This document shows positions 7,637 to 17,312 of a DNA stretch of 64,000 nt, one piece after another. The first letter of the stretch is position 1; every line of letters begins with the position of its first letter. The position numbers were made by a program, and so were the translations under genes. The notes below the pieces were generated by a model. It did not search any database. It was not told where the DNA came from and saw only the letters and a program-made list of their open reading frames with translations. Origin of the DNA: Tissierellia bacterium (lineage in GTDB: Bacteria; Bacillota; Clostridia; Tissierellales; Peptoniphilaceae); NCBI GenBank assembly GCA_030537765.1, contig JAUNVH010000002.1, positions 17,002 through 81,001 of the forward strand, written 5' to 3'.

Positions 7637-8338
7637 ATGGCATTTGTAAAATTTAAAGATGAGTATAAAATTTATAAAATGGGCGATGTAGAAATTGTCG
7701 CTAATAATGGAATCAATTTCGAGGTCAATAAAAACGAATTTTGTGTAATTGTTGGACCTTCGGGCGCTGGTAAATCCACGCTTTTAAATATTTTGGGCGG
7801 TATGGACAGACCTACTAAGGGCAATGTCTTAGTTGATGGAATTGATATTTCTCAATTTAATGACAAAGAGCTCACAAAATATAGGCGTCTCGATGTGGGA
7901 TTTGTGTTTCAGTTTTATAATTTGGTGCCTAATCTTACTGCACTTGAAAATGTGGAATTGGCAGCTGAAATTGCCGAAAGTAAAATGGACGCCAAAGAAG
8001 TTTTAAATGCAGTAGGCTTAACTAATAGAATGAACAATTTTCCGGCGCAACTTTCTGGTGGAGAACAGCAAAGAGTTGCAATTGCAAGGGCTTTAGCAAA
8101 AGAACCCAAGCTATTATTATGTGATGAGCCCACAGGTGCATTAGATTATAAAACGGGAAAATCTATATTGAAATTACTCCACAATTCCTGCAAGGAATTT
8201 GATGCCACAGTTATTGTAATTACTCATAATAAGGCGATTGCTCCAATGGCCGACAGAGTTATCGAAATAAATGATGCAGTAGTTAGAAATACCGATATTA
8301 TTAAAAACCCAGTTTCTATAGATGTGATTGAGTGGTAA
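7637..8338 (+). CDS. ABC transporter ATP-binding protein (MacB/LolD type)
   Basis: 233 residues, the energy-supplying subunit of a MacB/LolD-type transporter. The Walker A motif is GPSGAGKST (~residue 46), the Q-loop is VFQFYNLVP, the signature is LSGGEQQR, Walker B with the catalytic Glu is [12 protein letters not shown], and the switch His is in VITHN. The start follows TAGAGGTAAATT. The next gene encodes the permease, beginning 4 bases after this stop, so they form one transporter. This class usually does not import nutrients; it moves lipoproteins, antimicrobial peptides or drives wall enzymes. A perfect TATAAT at 7597-7602 may be the -10 box, without a good -35. Confidence 0.95.
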   Translation: MAFVKFKDEYKIYKMGDVEIVANNGINFEVNKNEFCVIVGPSGAGKSTLLNILGGMDRPTKGNVLVDGIDISQFNDKELTKYRRLDVGFVFQFYNLVPNLTALENVELAAEIAESKMDAKEVLNAVGLTNRMNNFPAQLSGGEQQRVAIARALAKEPKLLLCDEPTGALDYKTGKSILKLLHNSCKEFDATVIVITHNKAIAPMADRVIEINDAVVRNTDIIKNPVSIDVIEW

Positions 8339-8342
8339 GGCT

Positions 8343-11300
8343 ATGAATAAAAAGACGCTTTGGAAAGATAATTTCAAAGAAATCACTCATTCTAAAGGCA
8401 GATTCTTTTCAATAATGACTTTGACATTTTTGAGTGTATTGGCATTAGTTGGAATAAAAAACAGTGGTATGGTTTTGAGAAATACTGCCGATGATTTCTT
8501 TGATCAAACAAAATATCAAGATATTACTATTCGTTCTACTTTGGGTCTAGACGAAAGAGATGAAGTCTTAGCCGATATTTATGAAAATACTGAATATGCA
8601 GAATTTGATTATTCTTACGATGTATATATTAAAGATAGTTCAGATATTATAAGGCTTCAATCCATGCCAAAAACTATGTCAAAAGCTCTTATTGTCGAGG
8701 GCAAGCTGCCCGAAAAAATGGACGAGATAGCATTAGATTACAATTTTGCCAAAGATAGATATAAAATTGGCGATATTATAAATATTACAGACAAAGACCA
8801 ATCTGGTGAGATTGAAGAACTTAGACTTAGTTCTTTTAAAATAACTGCATTAGTATTAAGTCCTGAATATATTTCTGTTGTGTCTAAAGGAACTGCTGCA
8901 TTTGGTAGCGGAGATTTAGACGGATTTGCATTGACTGACAGATCTCTATTCGATATGGACTACTTTACTGTGGGCAGAATTAAACTAAAAAACAGCTCAG
9001 ATTATCCAGCTTCTTCTAAAGAATACAAAGATTATGTAAACGAAGCTCAAAAAGATTTAAAAAAACTTTTCTACTCTAGACCTCCAGAAAGACTAAAGAA
9101 GGTAAAAACTGAAGCCGAAGAGAAGATAATAGATGGCGAAAAAGAGATTGAAGATGCAAAAATTAAGCTCAGTGATGCAGATAAAAAATTAGTCGATGCC
9201 AGAATTAAATTAAATGATGGTCATAAAAAATATGATGATGGCGTCATAGAGCTGCGCGAGGAGACTATAAAAAATCAGAAAAAAATTGACGATGCTAAAC
9301 AGAAACTAGAAGATGCAAAGCTTGAGATAGAAGAGGGCGAAGAAAAACTTGCAGACGCAAAAAAGACTTTGCAAGAAAAAGAAGAAGAATTAGAAGATGC
9401 AAGAATTAAATTAAATGACGGAAAAAAAGAATTAGAAGATGCATATAAAGAATATGAAGACGGAAAAGCCGACTATGAAGACGGTAAACGCAAGCTTGAA
9501 CTGGGCGAAGAAATGGCATCTTGGGGCCTTAGAGGCTTTATGGTTCAAGTTGAAAAAATAAAAAACGATAGAGATGATGCAAAGCTCCAAGTAAAAAATG
9601 CTGAAGAAGAACTCTTAATTTTAAGAGATAGAAAAATAAGACTTGTTGACAAATTAGCTGAAAGCTCTGACGATAAGCAGAAGATAAAAAATGAAATCGT
9701 AGAAACAGATCTAATTATAGCTGAAACTGTTGAATATAGAGATTCGAAGCGCATGGAATATGAACGTTTAGATTTAAAGCTTGACGAAATAGAAGAACTT
9801 TCAAAACAGAGCATGACTTATGAAGAAATGCTACAGGCAAAAAATGATTTAGATGAAGCTAAAGAGAAGCTTGAAGAGGCAAAAGTCAAATTAGATGATG
9901 CCAAAGCCGATTTGAAAGAGCATGAAAAAGAGTTTTACGATGGAGAACAAAAATTAATAGATGCCAAAGAAACTTTAAAAGAAAAAGAAATTGAACTTGA
10001 AGATGCTAAAAAATTGTGGCAAGAAAATATGCTCGAGCTTGAAGATGCAGAAAAAACATTCAAAACAGAAATTGCTAAAGCTCAAAAGAAATTAGATGAT
10101 GCTGCAATAGATATTGCAGAAGGCGAAGAAGAATATGCCGATGGTTTAAAAGAGTTTAGAGAAAAGAGTGCCGACGCAAAGGTTGATATTGCTTCTGGCG
10201 AAGAAAAAATTGCTGATGCCAAAGACGATATTTCAAAACTAAAAGAGCCGACATATTATATAGATACTAGGGAAGATGAATCGATGTATTTCGAATATTA
10301 CGATAGCACCAATAAATTGGATGTATTGGCTGTAATATTCTCCTCATTATCTGTACTAATTGCCATGTTCGTTGTGCTCACTACAATGACAAGACTAGTC
10401 GATGAACGCAGAATGCAAATAGGCACATTAAAATCTTTGGGTTATGATAATTTTGATATCAATACAAAATATCTATTATACGGTAGTGTGACGGCCATTT
10501 TGGGTACTATAGCAGGCACATTGGTTGGACATTATATGCTCACACCCTTAGTCTTTAGAGCCTATACTAATGGATTTGTCATAAAAGAGCCTATACTTAA
10601 TTTTTCTTGGCCGCTGACATTATTAGGCGGGATAATAGCTATGGCATGTACGACACTCTCGAGCTTCCTTGCAGTGAGATCTTCTTTGAAAGAAAATGCT
10701 GCTGAACTTTTAAGACCAAAAGCTCCAAAAGTCGGGATGCGAATTATGCTAGAAAGAATTGGCTTTATTTGGAAAAGACTTAGCTTTAAAAAGAAAATTA
10801 CTGCTAGAAATCTTTTCAGATATAAAAAGAGAATGTTTATGACATTACTTGGAGTTTGTGGTTGTACTGGCCTTATGTTTATGGGCTTTGGTTTAAGAGA
10901 TTCAATCACTGGTATAATCGATAAGCAGTATTCTGAAATTCAGCATTACGATTATATTATCGCATTTGATGACGGTATTACGCCAAATGAAAGAGCAGAT
11001 ATTAATTATAAATCTTATAAAGACGATAGAATTTACGATACAAATTATATATATCTGAAAAAGCTAGATCTGGTATCAAAAAAAGGCTATAGACAAAATG
11101 TAAATCTAATAGCTGCTATTGAAGATATTGGATTTGGAAATATGATCAATTTAGAAGAAGTCAAAACAAAAAACTCTTTGACATTGCCTAAAGATGGGGC
11201 GTTGATAACTGAAAAACTAGCAAAAGATAATGCGATTAAAGCAAATGATAAAATGACAATACAGTTAAACGATCAAGATGTGGAGATTGCAGTTGTATCT

Positions 11301-11924
11301 TCAGTTAAGAATTTCGTATCGAATTATATCTATATGGATAAAGATTATTTAGAAGAAATTACTGGCGAAAAAGTTGTGCAAAATTCGATAATGATATCAA
11401 TAAATAAAGATATGGACTTAGACGAAGACAAGCTGCTGAATGAATATTTAGATCTAGATGGAGTATCTGGTGTTATAAAGACTAAGACATTGATCAATAA
11501 TTTAGAAAATGTTACTGAAGCATTAAATATAATCGTTATTGTAATCGTTATTTTGGCTTCGATGTTAGCATTTGTAGTTTTATACAATTTGACCAATATT
11601 AATATTTCAGAGAGAAATCGAGAAATTTCGACTTTGAAAGTTTTAGGTATGTATACTAGAGAGCTGACAAAATATATTTACAGAGAAACTTATATTTTGA
11701 CAACAATGGGTTCGATTTTGGGAATATTTTTGGGACTTGCACTACACGCATATATTGTCAGAGTGTTCTCGCCAGAATCTTTGATGATGGATCCGCAAGT
11801 AAGAGTTTCAACCTATATTGTTTCAGTGCTATTGACATTTTTATTTTCGGCTCTCGTAGAAATATTTATGTATTTTAAAATGAAACATATTGATATGGTG
11901 GAGGCATTAAAGTCTGTAGATTAG
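8343..11924 (+). CDS. Large FtsX-family ABC permease with long coiled-coil insert
   Basis: About 1193 residues. One N-terminal membrane helix (FFSIMTLTFLSVLALVGI) is followed by an extracytoplasmic domain (~40-245). A very long charged segment (~250-635) follows, built from repeated heptad-like units with Asp-Ala and Asp-Gly turns (for example KLEDAK, LNDGKKE). Then come two FtsX domains: helices around 660-800 (TLKSLGYDNFDI cytoplasmic loop) and the C-terminal set (~1065-1190, STLKVLGMYT loop), separated by another outside domain. The ATG at 8343 is chosen over an in-frame TTG at 8328 that lies inside the upstream gene. The insert probably forms a stalk outside the membrane; the cargo is unknown. 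Confidence 0.9.
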   Translation: MNKKTLWKDNFKEITHSKGRFFSIMTLTFLSVLALVGIKNSGMVLRNTADDFFDQTKYQDITIRSTLGLDERDEVLADIYENTEYAEFDYSYDVYIKDSSDIIRLQSMPKTMSKALIVEGKLPEKMDEIALDYNFAKDRYKIGDIINITDKDQSGEIEELRLSSFKITALVLSPEYISVVSKGTAAFGSGDLDGFALTDRSLFDMDYFTVGRIKLKNSSDYPASSKEYKDYVNEAQKDLKKLFYSRPPERLKKVKTEAEEKIIDGEKEIEDAKIKLSDADKKLVDARIKLNDGHKKYDDGVIELREETIKNQKKIDDAKQKLEDAKLEIEEGEEKLADAKKTLQEKEEELEDARIKLNDGKKELEDAYKEYEDGKADYEDGKRKLELGEEMASWGLRGFMVQVEKIKNDRDDAKLQVKNAEEELLILRDRKIRLVDKLAESSDDKQKIKNEIVETDLIIAETVEYRDSKRMEYERLDLKLDEIEELSKQSMTYEEMLQAKNDLDEAKEKLEEAKVKLDDAKADLKEHEKEFYDGEQKLIDAKETLKEKEIELEDAKKLWQENMLELEDAEKTFKTEIAKAQKKLDDAAIDIAEGEEEYADGLKEFREKSADAKVDIASGEEKIADAKDDISKLKEPTYYIDTREDESMYFEYYDSTNKLDVLAVIFSSLSVLIAMFVVLTTMTRLVDERRMQIGTLKSLGYDNFDINTKYLLYGSVTAILGTIAGTLVGHYMLTPLVFRAYTNGFVIKEPILNFSWPLTLLGGIIAMACTTLSSFLAVRSSLKENAAELLRPKAPKVGMRIMLERIGFIWKRLSFKKKITARNLFRYKKRMFMTLLGVCGCTGLMFMGFGLRDSITGIIDKQYSEIQHYDYIIAFDDGITPNERADINYKSYKDDRIYDTNYIYLKKLDLVSKKGYRQNVNLIAAIEDIGFGNMINLEEVKTKNSLTLPKDGALITEKLAKDNAIKANDKMTIQLNDQDVEIAVVSSVKNFVSNYIYMDKDYLEEITGEKVVQNSIMISINKDMDLDEDKLLNEYLDLDGVSGVIKTKTLINNLENVTEALNIIVIVIVILASMLAFVVLYNLTNINISERNREISTLKVLGMYTRELTKYIYRETYILTTMGSILGIFLGLALHAYIVRVFSPESLMMDPQVRVSTYIVSVLLTFLFSALVEIFMYFKMKHIDMVEALKSVD

Positions 11925-11932
11925 AGGAGAAT

Positions 11933-13165
11933 ATGAATATATGTATTATTGGCGGTGGACCAGCAGGCATGATGGCTGCTATATTTGCCGCAAAGTCGAA
12001 TTCTAAATTAAATATAGATATCTTTGAATCTAATGAGAGATTGGGAAAGAAGATCTTAGCCACAGGAAATGGCAGATGCAATTTTACTAATAGGAATATG
12101 GACATTGAAAATTTTCATGGCAGAGATAATAGCTTTGCAAAATTTGCAATTGAAACTTTTGATAATTTAGATGTGATTGAATTTTTTGAAAATTTGGGAA
12201 TTTATCCCTATATAGACGATAGGGATAGAGTATATCCAAATTCATTACAAGCAAGCTCAATCTTAGATGTTTTGAGATTTGAACTCAAGAGATTAGGCAT
12301 TAAGGAAATTACTAATAATAGAGTTAGAAAGATTATCCCTAAAAACAAAGGCTTTATTATTAAGACAGATAATAATAGTTTTAAATATGATAAAGTCTTG
12401 CTCGCTGGAGGCGGTAATGCAATGCCTAAATCAGGTTCCGATGGCAATGCATATAGACTTGCTAGAGAATTAGGCCACAAAGTATTCGAACCATTGCCTA
12501 CTATTGTTCAATTAAATACAGACAGTCCATATTCTAAATCATTAGATGGTGTAAAAATTATTTCTAGATTAAATTTAACAGATGAGAGTGGAAATATTAT
12601 AAAAACTGAATTTGGAGATATATTATTTACTAGATATGGCCTTAGTGGCCCTACAATATTAGATTTATCTAGAACTGCAATTGAGCGTTTAAAAGAAAAT
12701 AGGCCCTCGTATCTACAAGTAAATTTGGTGGGTGATTTAAACCGCGAAGAGATAGAAAATATAATTTACGAAAGAAAAGAGAAACTATTTTACAAATCTA
12801 TAAGAGAGGCACTCATTGGGCTTATAAACAAAAGGCTGATCGTGCCATTATTAAAATATTGTAATATAGAATTTGAAAAAGAGATCTCCAAATTAAATAG
12901 CCAAGAGCTAAAATGCTTAATAGATGGACTATTTGCTTTTAAATCCAAAGTTACTGGCTCACAAGGTTTTGGGCAAGCTCAAAGTACAAATGGTGGCATA
13001 AGTACAAAAGAGATATGCGATAAGACGATGGAGTCTAAATTGGTTTCAAATCTCTATTTAGCAGGCGAGATTATAGATATTGATGGCGATTGCGGAGGCT
13101 ATAATTTGCAATGGGCATGGAGTAGTGGATATATAGCCGGTAAATCTTTAGCGGTAAATAAATAA
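11933..13165 (+). CDS. HI0933/YhiN-family FAD-dependent oxidoreductase
   Basis: 410 residues, typical for this flavoprotein family, whose substrate is not established. The N-terminal dinucleotide-binding fold is visible as IGGGPAGMMAAIFAA, followed by ATGNGRCNFTN (a family hallmark), a second FAD contact at LLAGGGNAMPKSGSDG, and the C-terminal FAD motif LYLAGEIIDIDGDCGGYNLQWAWSSG. A strong GAGGAG site precedes the ATG and the gene follows the ABC permease by 8 bases, so it is probably co-transcribed with the transporter; no functional link is obvious. Confidence 0.92.
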   Translation: MNICIIGGGPAGMMAAIFAAKSNSKLNIDIFESNERLGKKILATGNGRCNFTNRNMDIENFHGRDNSFAKFAIETFDNLDVIEFFENLGIYPYIDDRDRVYPNSLQASSILDVLRFELKRLGIKEITNNRVRKIIPKNKGFIIKTDNNSFKYDKVLLAGGGNAMPKSGSDGNAYRLARELGHKVFEPLPTIVQLNTDSPYSKSLDGVKIISRLNLTDESGNIIKTEFGDILFTRYGLSGPTILDLSRTAIERLKENRPSYLQVNLVGDLNREEIENIIYERKEKLFYKSIREALIGLINKRLIVPLLKYCNIEFEKEISKLNSQELKCLIDGLFAFKSKVTGSQGFGQAQSTNGGISTKEICDKTMESKLVSNLYLAGEIIDIDGDCGGYNLQWAWSSGYIAGKSLAVNK

Positions 13166-13167
13166 AA

Positions 13168-13197
13168 TTGGATATTTATCTATTATTCTGATATAAT
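13168..13197 (+). promoter_or_regulatory. Promoter of the Rrf2 gene
   Basis: TTGGAT (13168-13173) and a perfect TATAAT (13192-13197) are 18 bases apart, 51 bases before the Rrf2 start. The stretch between is a likely place for autoregulation, but no clear palindrome stands out. Confidence 0.55.
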
Positions 13198-13248
13198 CTA
13201 ATCTATAGTTTTTAAATATTATTATTTATTGAATTTTAAGGAGGATTA

Positions 13249-13668
13249 ATGAGATTAACGATACAGACGGATTACGCTTTTAGATTGGTTTTATATTTAT
13301 CGACATTTCCGGGAAAAGTAATATCGGCCCCAATACTTGCAGATAAACTATGTATTACTGAAAGATTTACACTGCGTATTCTAAGAAAGTTAAACTTAGC
13401 AGGCATTACGACTGCTTTACGCGGGCCATATGGTGGTTACAAGATAAATAGAGATCCAAAAGATATAACGATGTATGATGTCGTAAAGGCAATAAATGGA
13501 GATATCGAGATAAATTGTTGCACACAAGCTGATCCATACTGTTCTAGAAATGCAATTGCATGTTGCGCAGTCAATGTTGCCTTAACAGAAATTCAATCAA
13601 TGATAATTGAGGAATTTAAAAGTAGAACTTTTGATTATTTAGTAAAAGAAGGTTGTCGGCCCGTATAA
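13249..13668 (+). CDS. Rrf2-family transcriptional regulator with cysteine cluster
   Basis: 139 residues of the Rrf2 family (IscR, NsrR, CymR relatives). The N-terminal winged helix begins MRLTIQTDYAFRLVLYL and includes the GPYGGYKI wing. The C-terminal part carries Cys90, Cys91, Cys98, Cys105 and Cys106, in the place and spacing of the three cluster-binding cysteines of IscR/NsrR, so an Fe-S cluster sensing iron, redox state or NO is likely. The start follows AAGGAGG. No iron-sulfur assembly genes lie nearby, so its targets cannot be read from context. The promoter of the downstream T-box leader lies inside its last codons. Confidence 0.9.
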   Translation: MRLTIQTDYAFRLVLYLSTFPGKVISAPILADKLCITERFTLRILRKLNLAGITTALRGPYGGYKINRDPKDITMYDVVKAINGDIEINCCTQADPYCSRNAIACCAVNVALTEIQSMIIEEFKSRTFDYLVKEGCRPV

Positions 13669-13681
13669 GATAGGCTAAAAT
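13653..13681 (+). promoter_or_regulatory. Promoter of the ileS T-box leader
   Basis: TTGTCG (13653-13658) and TAAAAT (13676-13681) are 17 bases apart. The -35 box is inside the end of the Rrf2 coding sequence and the predicted start (~13688) begins the T-box RNA. Confidence 0.6.
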
Positions 13682-13863
13682 ACAGAGAGACAATTATGGT
13701 GAGATTTGTCAAATGCCCCTTATTAGATCATCCGACTTCAACCCCTATTGCGATGAGTTGTAGGCGTATATTCTGCGTTAAAGAATTAAAGAGACAGATC
13801 TAATCTGTAATCAAGGTGGTACCGCGATATTTCGTCCCTGAGTTTCTCAGGGATTATTTTTTT
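13682..13863 (+). promoter_or_regulatory. T-box riboswitch controlling ileS
   Basis: This leader RNA senses uncharged tRNA-Ile and lets transcription continue into ileS when isoleucine is short. The conserved AGAGAG start and the first hairpin with the GGTGAGA element lie at 13684-13712. The T-box sequence AAGGTGGTACCGCG is at 13813-13826. It is followed by the terminator: TCCCTGAG (13835-13842) pairs with CTCAGGGA (13846-13853), then TTATTTTTTT. The T-box 3' part overlaps the terminator's upstream flank, as needed for the alternative antiterminator. An ATC triplet at 13727-13729 is a possible Ile specifier, but I could not fold Stem I with certainty. Confidence 0.95.
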
Positions 13864-13876
13864 AAGGAGTGATTTT

Positions 13877-16800
13877 ATGGAGAAGTTTCAGCCACTATCG
13901 ACTGAAAAAGTAAGAGACAGAGAAAAAAAGACCTCTAAGTATTGGGAAGAAATTGATTTATTACATCTATCAATAACAGAAAGAGAAGATTCACCGGCTT
14001 TCGTATTTTATGAAGGCCCTCCAACTGCAAATGGCAGACCTGGAATACATCATGTCATTTCTAGAACATTGAAAGATATGACATGTAGATATAAGACTAT
14101 GCAAGGCTTTCAGGTTAAGCGTAAAGCTGGCTGGGACACACATGGCTTGCCTGTGGAGATTGAAGTAGAAAAGAGACTTGGGCTATCTGATAAGCAAGAT
14201 ATTGAAAAATACGGAGTAGAGAAATTTAATAAAAAATGTCGGGAATCTGTATTTGAATACGAGAAAGAATGGCGTGAAATGACTGAACGCATGGCGTATC
14301 TGATAGATTTGGACAATCCCTATATCACGCTTGACAATAATTATATAGAAACAATTTGGTGGATTTTAGACAATATGTTTAAAGATGGTCTCATATATGA
14401 AGGTCATAAAATTTTGCCTTATTGTTCTAGATGCGGGACAGGTCTTGCATCTCATGAAGTTGCTCAAGGCTACGAAGAAATAAAGACTGAAACAGTCTAT
14501 GCAAAGTTTAAATTAAAAGATAAAGACGAGTATTTTTTAGCTTGGACAACTACTCCTTGGACATTGCCTTCAAATATTGCATTGGCAGTTAATCCAAATA
14601 TCGAATATATAAAAGTTAAATCTCAAGGCGAAATCTATTATTTGGCAAAAGATTTAGCAGATGAAGTTTTGATAGAAGAATATGAAATTTTAGAAAGCTT
14701 CAAAGGAAAAGAATTAGAATATATCGAATATGAACAGTTAATACCGATGCTTGAAGTTAAAGACAAGGCGTTTTACGTAGTTTGTGCCGATTATGTAACT
14801 GTCGAAGACGGAACAGGCATAGTCCATCAGGCTCCTGCCTTTGGTGAAGATGACTACTATACTGCAAGAGATTATGATCTACCCGTAGTAAATCCCGTTG
14901 GAGAAGACGGAAAATTCTTAGATACAATATGGAAAGGCGAATTTGTAATGGATGCCGATCCAAAAATTATTGAATATTTGAGAAATGAAGGGAAACTTTA
15001 CAGAAAACAAAAATTCGAACATAATTATCCGCATTGTTGGAGATGCCACACTCCGCTACTTTACTATGCAAGACCTTCTTGGTATATCAGAGTTAGTGAA
15101 TATAAAGACAAATTAGTCGAAAATAATAAAAAAGTAAATTGGTATCCAAAATTTGTCGGTGAAAAGAGATTTGGCAATTGGCTTGAAAATCTTGAAGACT
15201 GGGCTCTTTCAAGATCTAGATATTGGGGAACACCTCTGCCAATTTGGAGATGCGAGGAATGTGGCAAATTAAGTTCTTGCGGTTCGATAGAAGAATTAAA
15301 AGAAAGAGCTATCGAAAATATCGATGGAGAAGTTGATTTACACAGACCTTTCGTTGATAATATTCATTTTGAATGTGAATGTGGAAATCAGATGAGAAGA
15401 GAGCCTGATGTAATAGATGTCTGGTTCGATTCTGGAGCTATGCCATTTGCGCAGCACCATTATCCATTTGAACATAAAGATGATTTTGAACAATTATTCC
15501 CAGCCGATTTTATAAATGAAGGAATTGACCAAACTAGAGGTTGGTTTAATAGTTTATTAAATATTTCCACCTATGTAACTGGAAAATCTCCATTCAAAAA
15601 TGTGCTTGTCAATGATTTAGTATTAGATAAAGAGGGCAAGAAGATGAGTAAATCTCGTGGAAATACTGTAAATCCATTTGATTTATTTGATAAATATGGT
15701 GCAGATGCCGTAAGATGGTATCTCTTATATGTATCACCGCCTTGGACGCCAACTATGTTTGATGAAATGGGCATCGTTGAAGTAGAATCTAAATTCTTTA
15801 GAACTTTGAGAAATGTATATAATTTCTTCAGTCTATATGCAAATACTGATGGAGTCGACCCTAGGGATTTTGAAATTGATGTAGAATCTAGAACAGAAAT
15901 TGATCGATGGATAATCTCAAAATATAATAATTTGACTAAAACAGTTACGAAAGATATGGAAATCTTTGAAGTAACAAAAGCTGTCAGAACTATACAAAAT
16001 TTTGTAGTTGAAGATCTATCTAATTGGTATATCAGAAGATGCAGAAGAAGATTTTGGAAAACAGAATTAGACGATGACAAAAAGGCAGTTTATAAGACCA
16101 CATATGAAATTTTAGAAGGCATATCAAAAATGATTGCGCCAATGGTACCTTATATTGCCGAAGAATTGTATCACAATCTAAATGGAGGAAAATCTGTCCA
16201 TATCGAACATTATCCAAAATGGAACGAAAAATATATAGATCCACAATTAGAGCATAAGATGGATTTAGTTAGAGACATTGTAACTCTTGGAAGAGCTTGT
16301 CGTGAAGAGGTGGGAATAAAAGTTAGACAACCACTTTCAGAAATTGTAATAGACGGAAACAATAAAGAAATTATTGGATCGCTTACAGATTTGATTAAAG
16401 AGGAGTTAAATGTCAAAAATGTAGATTTTGAACAAGATCTTACTCGCTTTATGAATTACAATCTAAAACCAAATTTCAGAGTGGCTGGTAGGATTTTAGG
16501 TTCTAAAATAAAAAGCTTCGCCAAATATCTAACTAATGTAGATGCAAAAGAGTTTGTACAAAAACTTGAAAACGAAAATGTAGAAATAGAATTAAATGGC
16601 GAGATGACAGAAATCTTAAAAGATTATATAGAAGTTAAGATTGAAGCGAAAGAAGGCTTTGATATTAAAAAAGAAGGCGAGCTATTCGTAATACTAGATA
16701 CTACTTTGACAGACGAATTAATCGCAGAAGGATATGCCAGAGAATTCATATCTAAAGTTCAACAGATGCGTAAAGCTGAAAATCTTGATGTATTAGATAA

Positions 16801-16972
16801 TATCCAAATTGAATACACAACAGAAGACAAAGTTGCAGATGCGATAAAAGCTCATGAAGAAATTATAAAATCTGAAACTTTGGCTAAAGAAATAATCAGA
16901 ACTGAGAATTTAAAAGAAACAGAAGAATTAAATGGAGTACCAACTGCTATTAGCATAACAAAGATTAATTAA
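13877..16972 (+). CDS. ileS: Isoleucyl-tRNA synthetase, type 2 (eukaryote-like)
   Basis: 1031 residues; charges tRNA-Ile with isoleucine. The class I signature appears as GPPTANGRPGIHHV (residues ~46-59), the form found in type 2 IleRS, rather than the YANGxIHIGH form of type 1. The KMSKS loop is KKMSKSRGN at about residue 590. The editing domain (~200-400) has the threonine-rich AWTTTPWTLPSN. The long C-terminal anticodon-binding part (~650-1031) also fits type 2. Type 2 enzymes are known for low sensitivity to mupirocin. The start follows AAGGAGTG, 13 bases after the T-box terminator. Confidence 0.97.
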   Translation: MEKFQPLSTEKVRDREKKTSKYWEEIDLLHLSITEREDSPAFVFYEGPPTANGRPGIHHVISRTLKDMTCRYKTMQGFQVKRKAGWDTHGLPVEIEVEKRLGLSDKQDIEKYGVEKFNKKCRESVFEYEKEWREMTERMAYLIDLDNPYITLDNNYIETIWWILDNMFKDGLIYEGHKILPYCSRCGTGLASHEVAQGYEEIKTETVYAKFKLKDKDEYFLAWTTTPWTLPSNIALAVNPNIEYIKVKSQGEIYYLAKDLADEVLIEEYEILESFKGKELEYIEYEQLIPMLEVKDKAFYVVCADYVTVEDGTGIVHQAPAFGEDDYYTARDYDLPVVNPVGEDGKFLDTIWKGEFVMDADPKIIEYLRNEGKLYRKQKFEHNYPHCWRCHTPLLYYARPSWYIRVSEYKDKLVENNKKVNWYPKFVGEKRFGNWLENLEDWALSRSRYWGTPLPIWRCEECGKLSSCGSIEELKERAIENIDGEVDLHRPFVDNIHFECECGNQMRREPDVIDVWFDSGAMPFAQHHYPFEHKDDFEQLFPADFINEGIDQTRGWFNSLLNISTYVTGKSPFKNVLVNDLVLDKEGKKMSKSRGNTVNPFDLFDKYGADAVRWYLLYVSPPWTPTMFDEMGIVEVESKFFRTLRNVYNFFSLYANTDGVDPRDFEIDVESRTEIDRWIISKYNNLTKTVTKDMEIFEVTKAVRTIQNFVVEDLSNWYIRRCRRRFWKTELDDDKKAVYKTTYEILEGISKMIAPMVPYIAEELYHNLNGGKSVHIEHYPKWNEKYIDPQLEHKMDLVRDIVTLGRACREEVGIKVRQPLSEIVIDGNNKEIIGSLTDLIKEELNVKNVDFEQDLTRFMNYNLKPNFRVAGRILGSKIKSFAKYLTNVDAKEFVQKLENENVEIELNGEMTEILKDYIEVKIEAKEGFDIKKEGELFVILDTTLTDELIAEGYAREFISKVQQMRKAENLDVLDNIQIEYTTEDKVADAIKAHEEIIKSETLAKEIIRTENLKETEELNGVPTAISITKIN

Positions 16973-16978
16973 AATATT

Positions 16979-17024
16979 TAGTGAAACTCTTTTTGAAATA
17001 GAGCTTTTAAAAAGAGTTTCACTA
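16979..17024 (+). other. Perfect 16-bp hairpin after ileS
   Basis: The 16-base arm at 16979-16994 (TAGTGAAACTCTTTTT) is perfectly repeated in reverse complement at 17009-17024 around a 14-base loop, starting 7 bases after the ileS stop. No T-run follows on the plus strand, so it is not a textbook terminator; it may act as a 3' stabiliser or a weak terminator. The remaining gene-free stretch to 17312 holds two small hairpins (17172-17190 and about 17191-17205), and I see no gene or known RNA in it. Confidence 0.6.
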
Positions 17025-17312
17025 ATATTAAAAATTAAATTTACTTTATAAAAACACTGAATAAATGATATAAATTATCACTTACGAATGATAGTCAATA
17101 TTAATTAAAAGTGGCTAAATAGAATATAATTGATAGTAATAATTAATTATATAATTCGTTTAAAATTATTAAGATATTTGAAAAATATCTAAGCTAGTAA
17201 AGCTTGATATTAAGCGATATTATACACCTTTCCAAATAGAGTTTAAGAATTTAAAGAAGATATTTAAATTGGAAAATATTTCACGCTTTAACTGTTATTT
17301 TAAATTAATTTG

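Noticed and set aside
9120..10240. Possible DNA tandem repeat in the permease gene
   Set aside because: The repetition is at the protein level (heptad-like Lys/Glu/Asp units); the DNA units are too diverged for a tandem repeat array.
15571..16080. A 169-codon minus-strand reading frame inside ileS
   Set aside because: It lies wholly opposite a well-conserved gene, lacks a ribosome site and resembles no family; it is a shadow frame.
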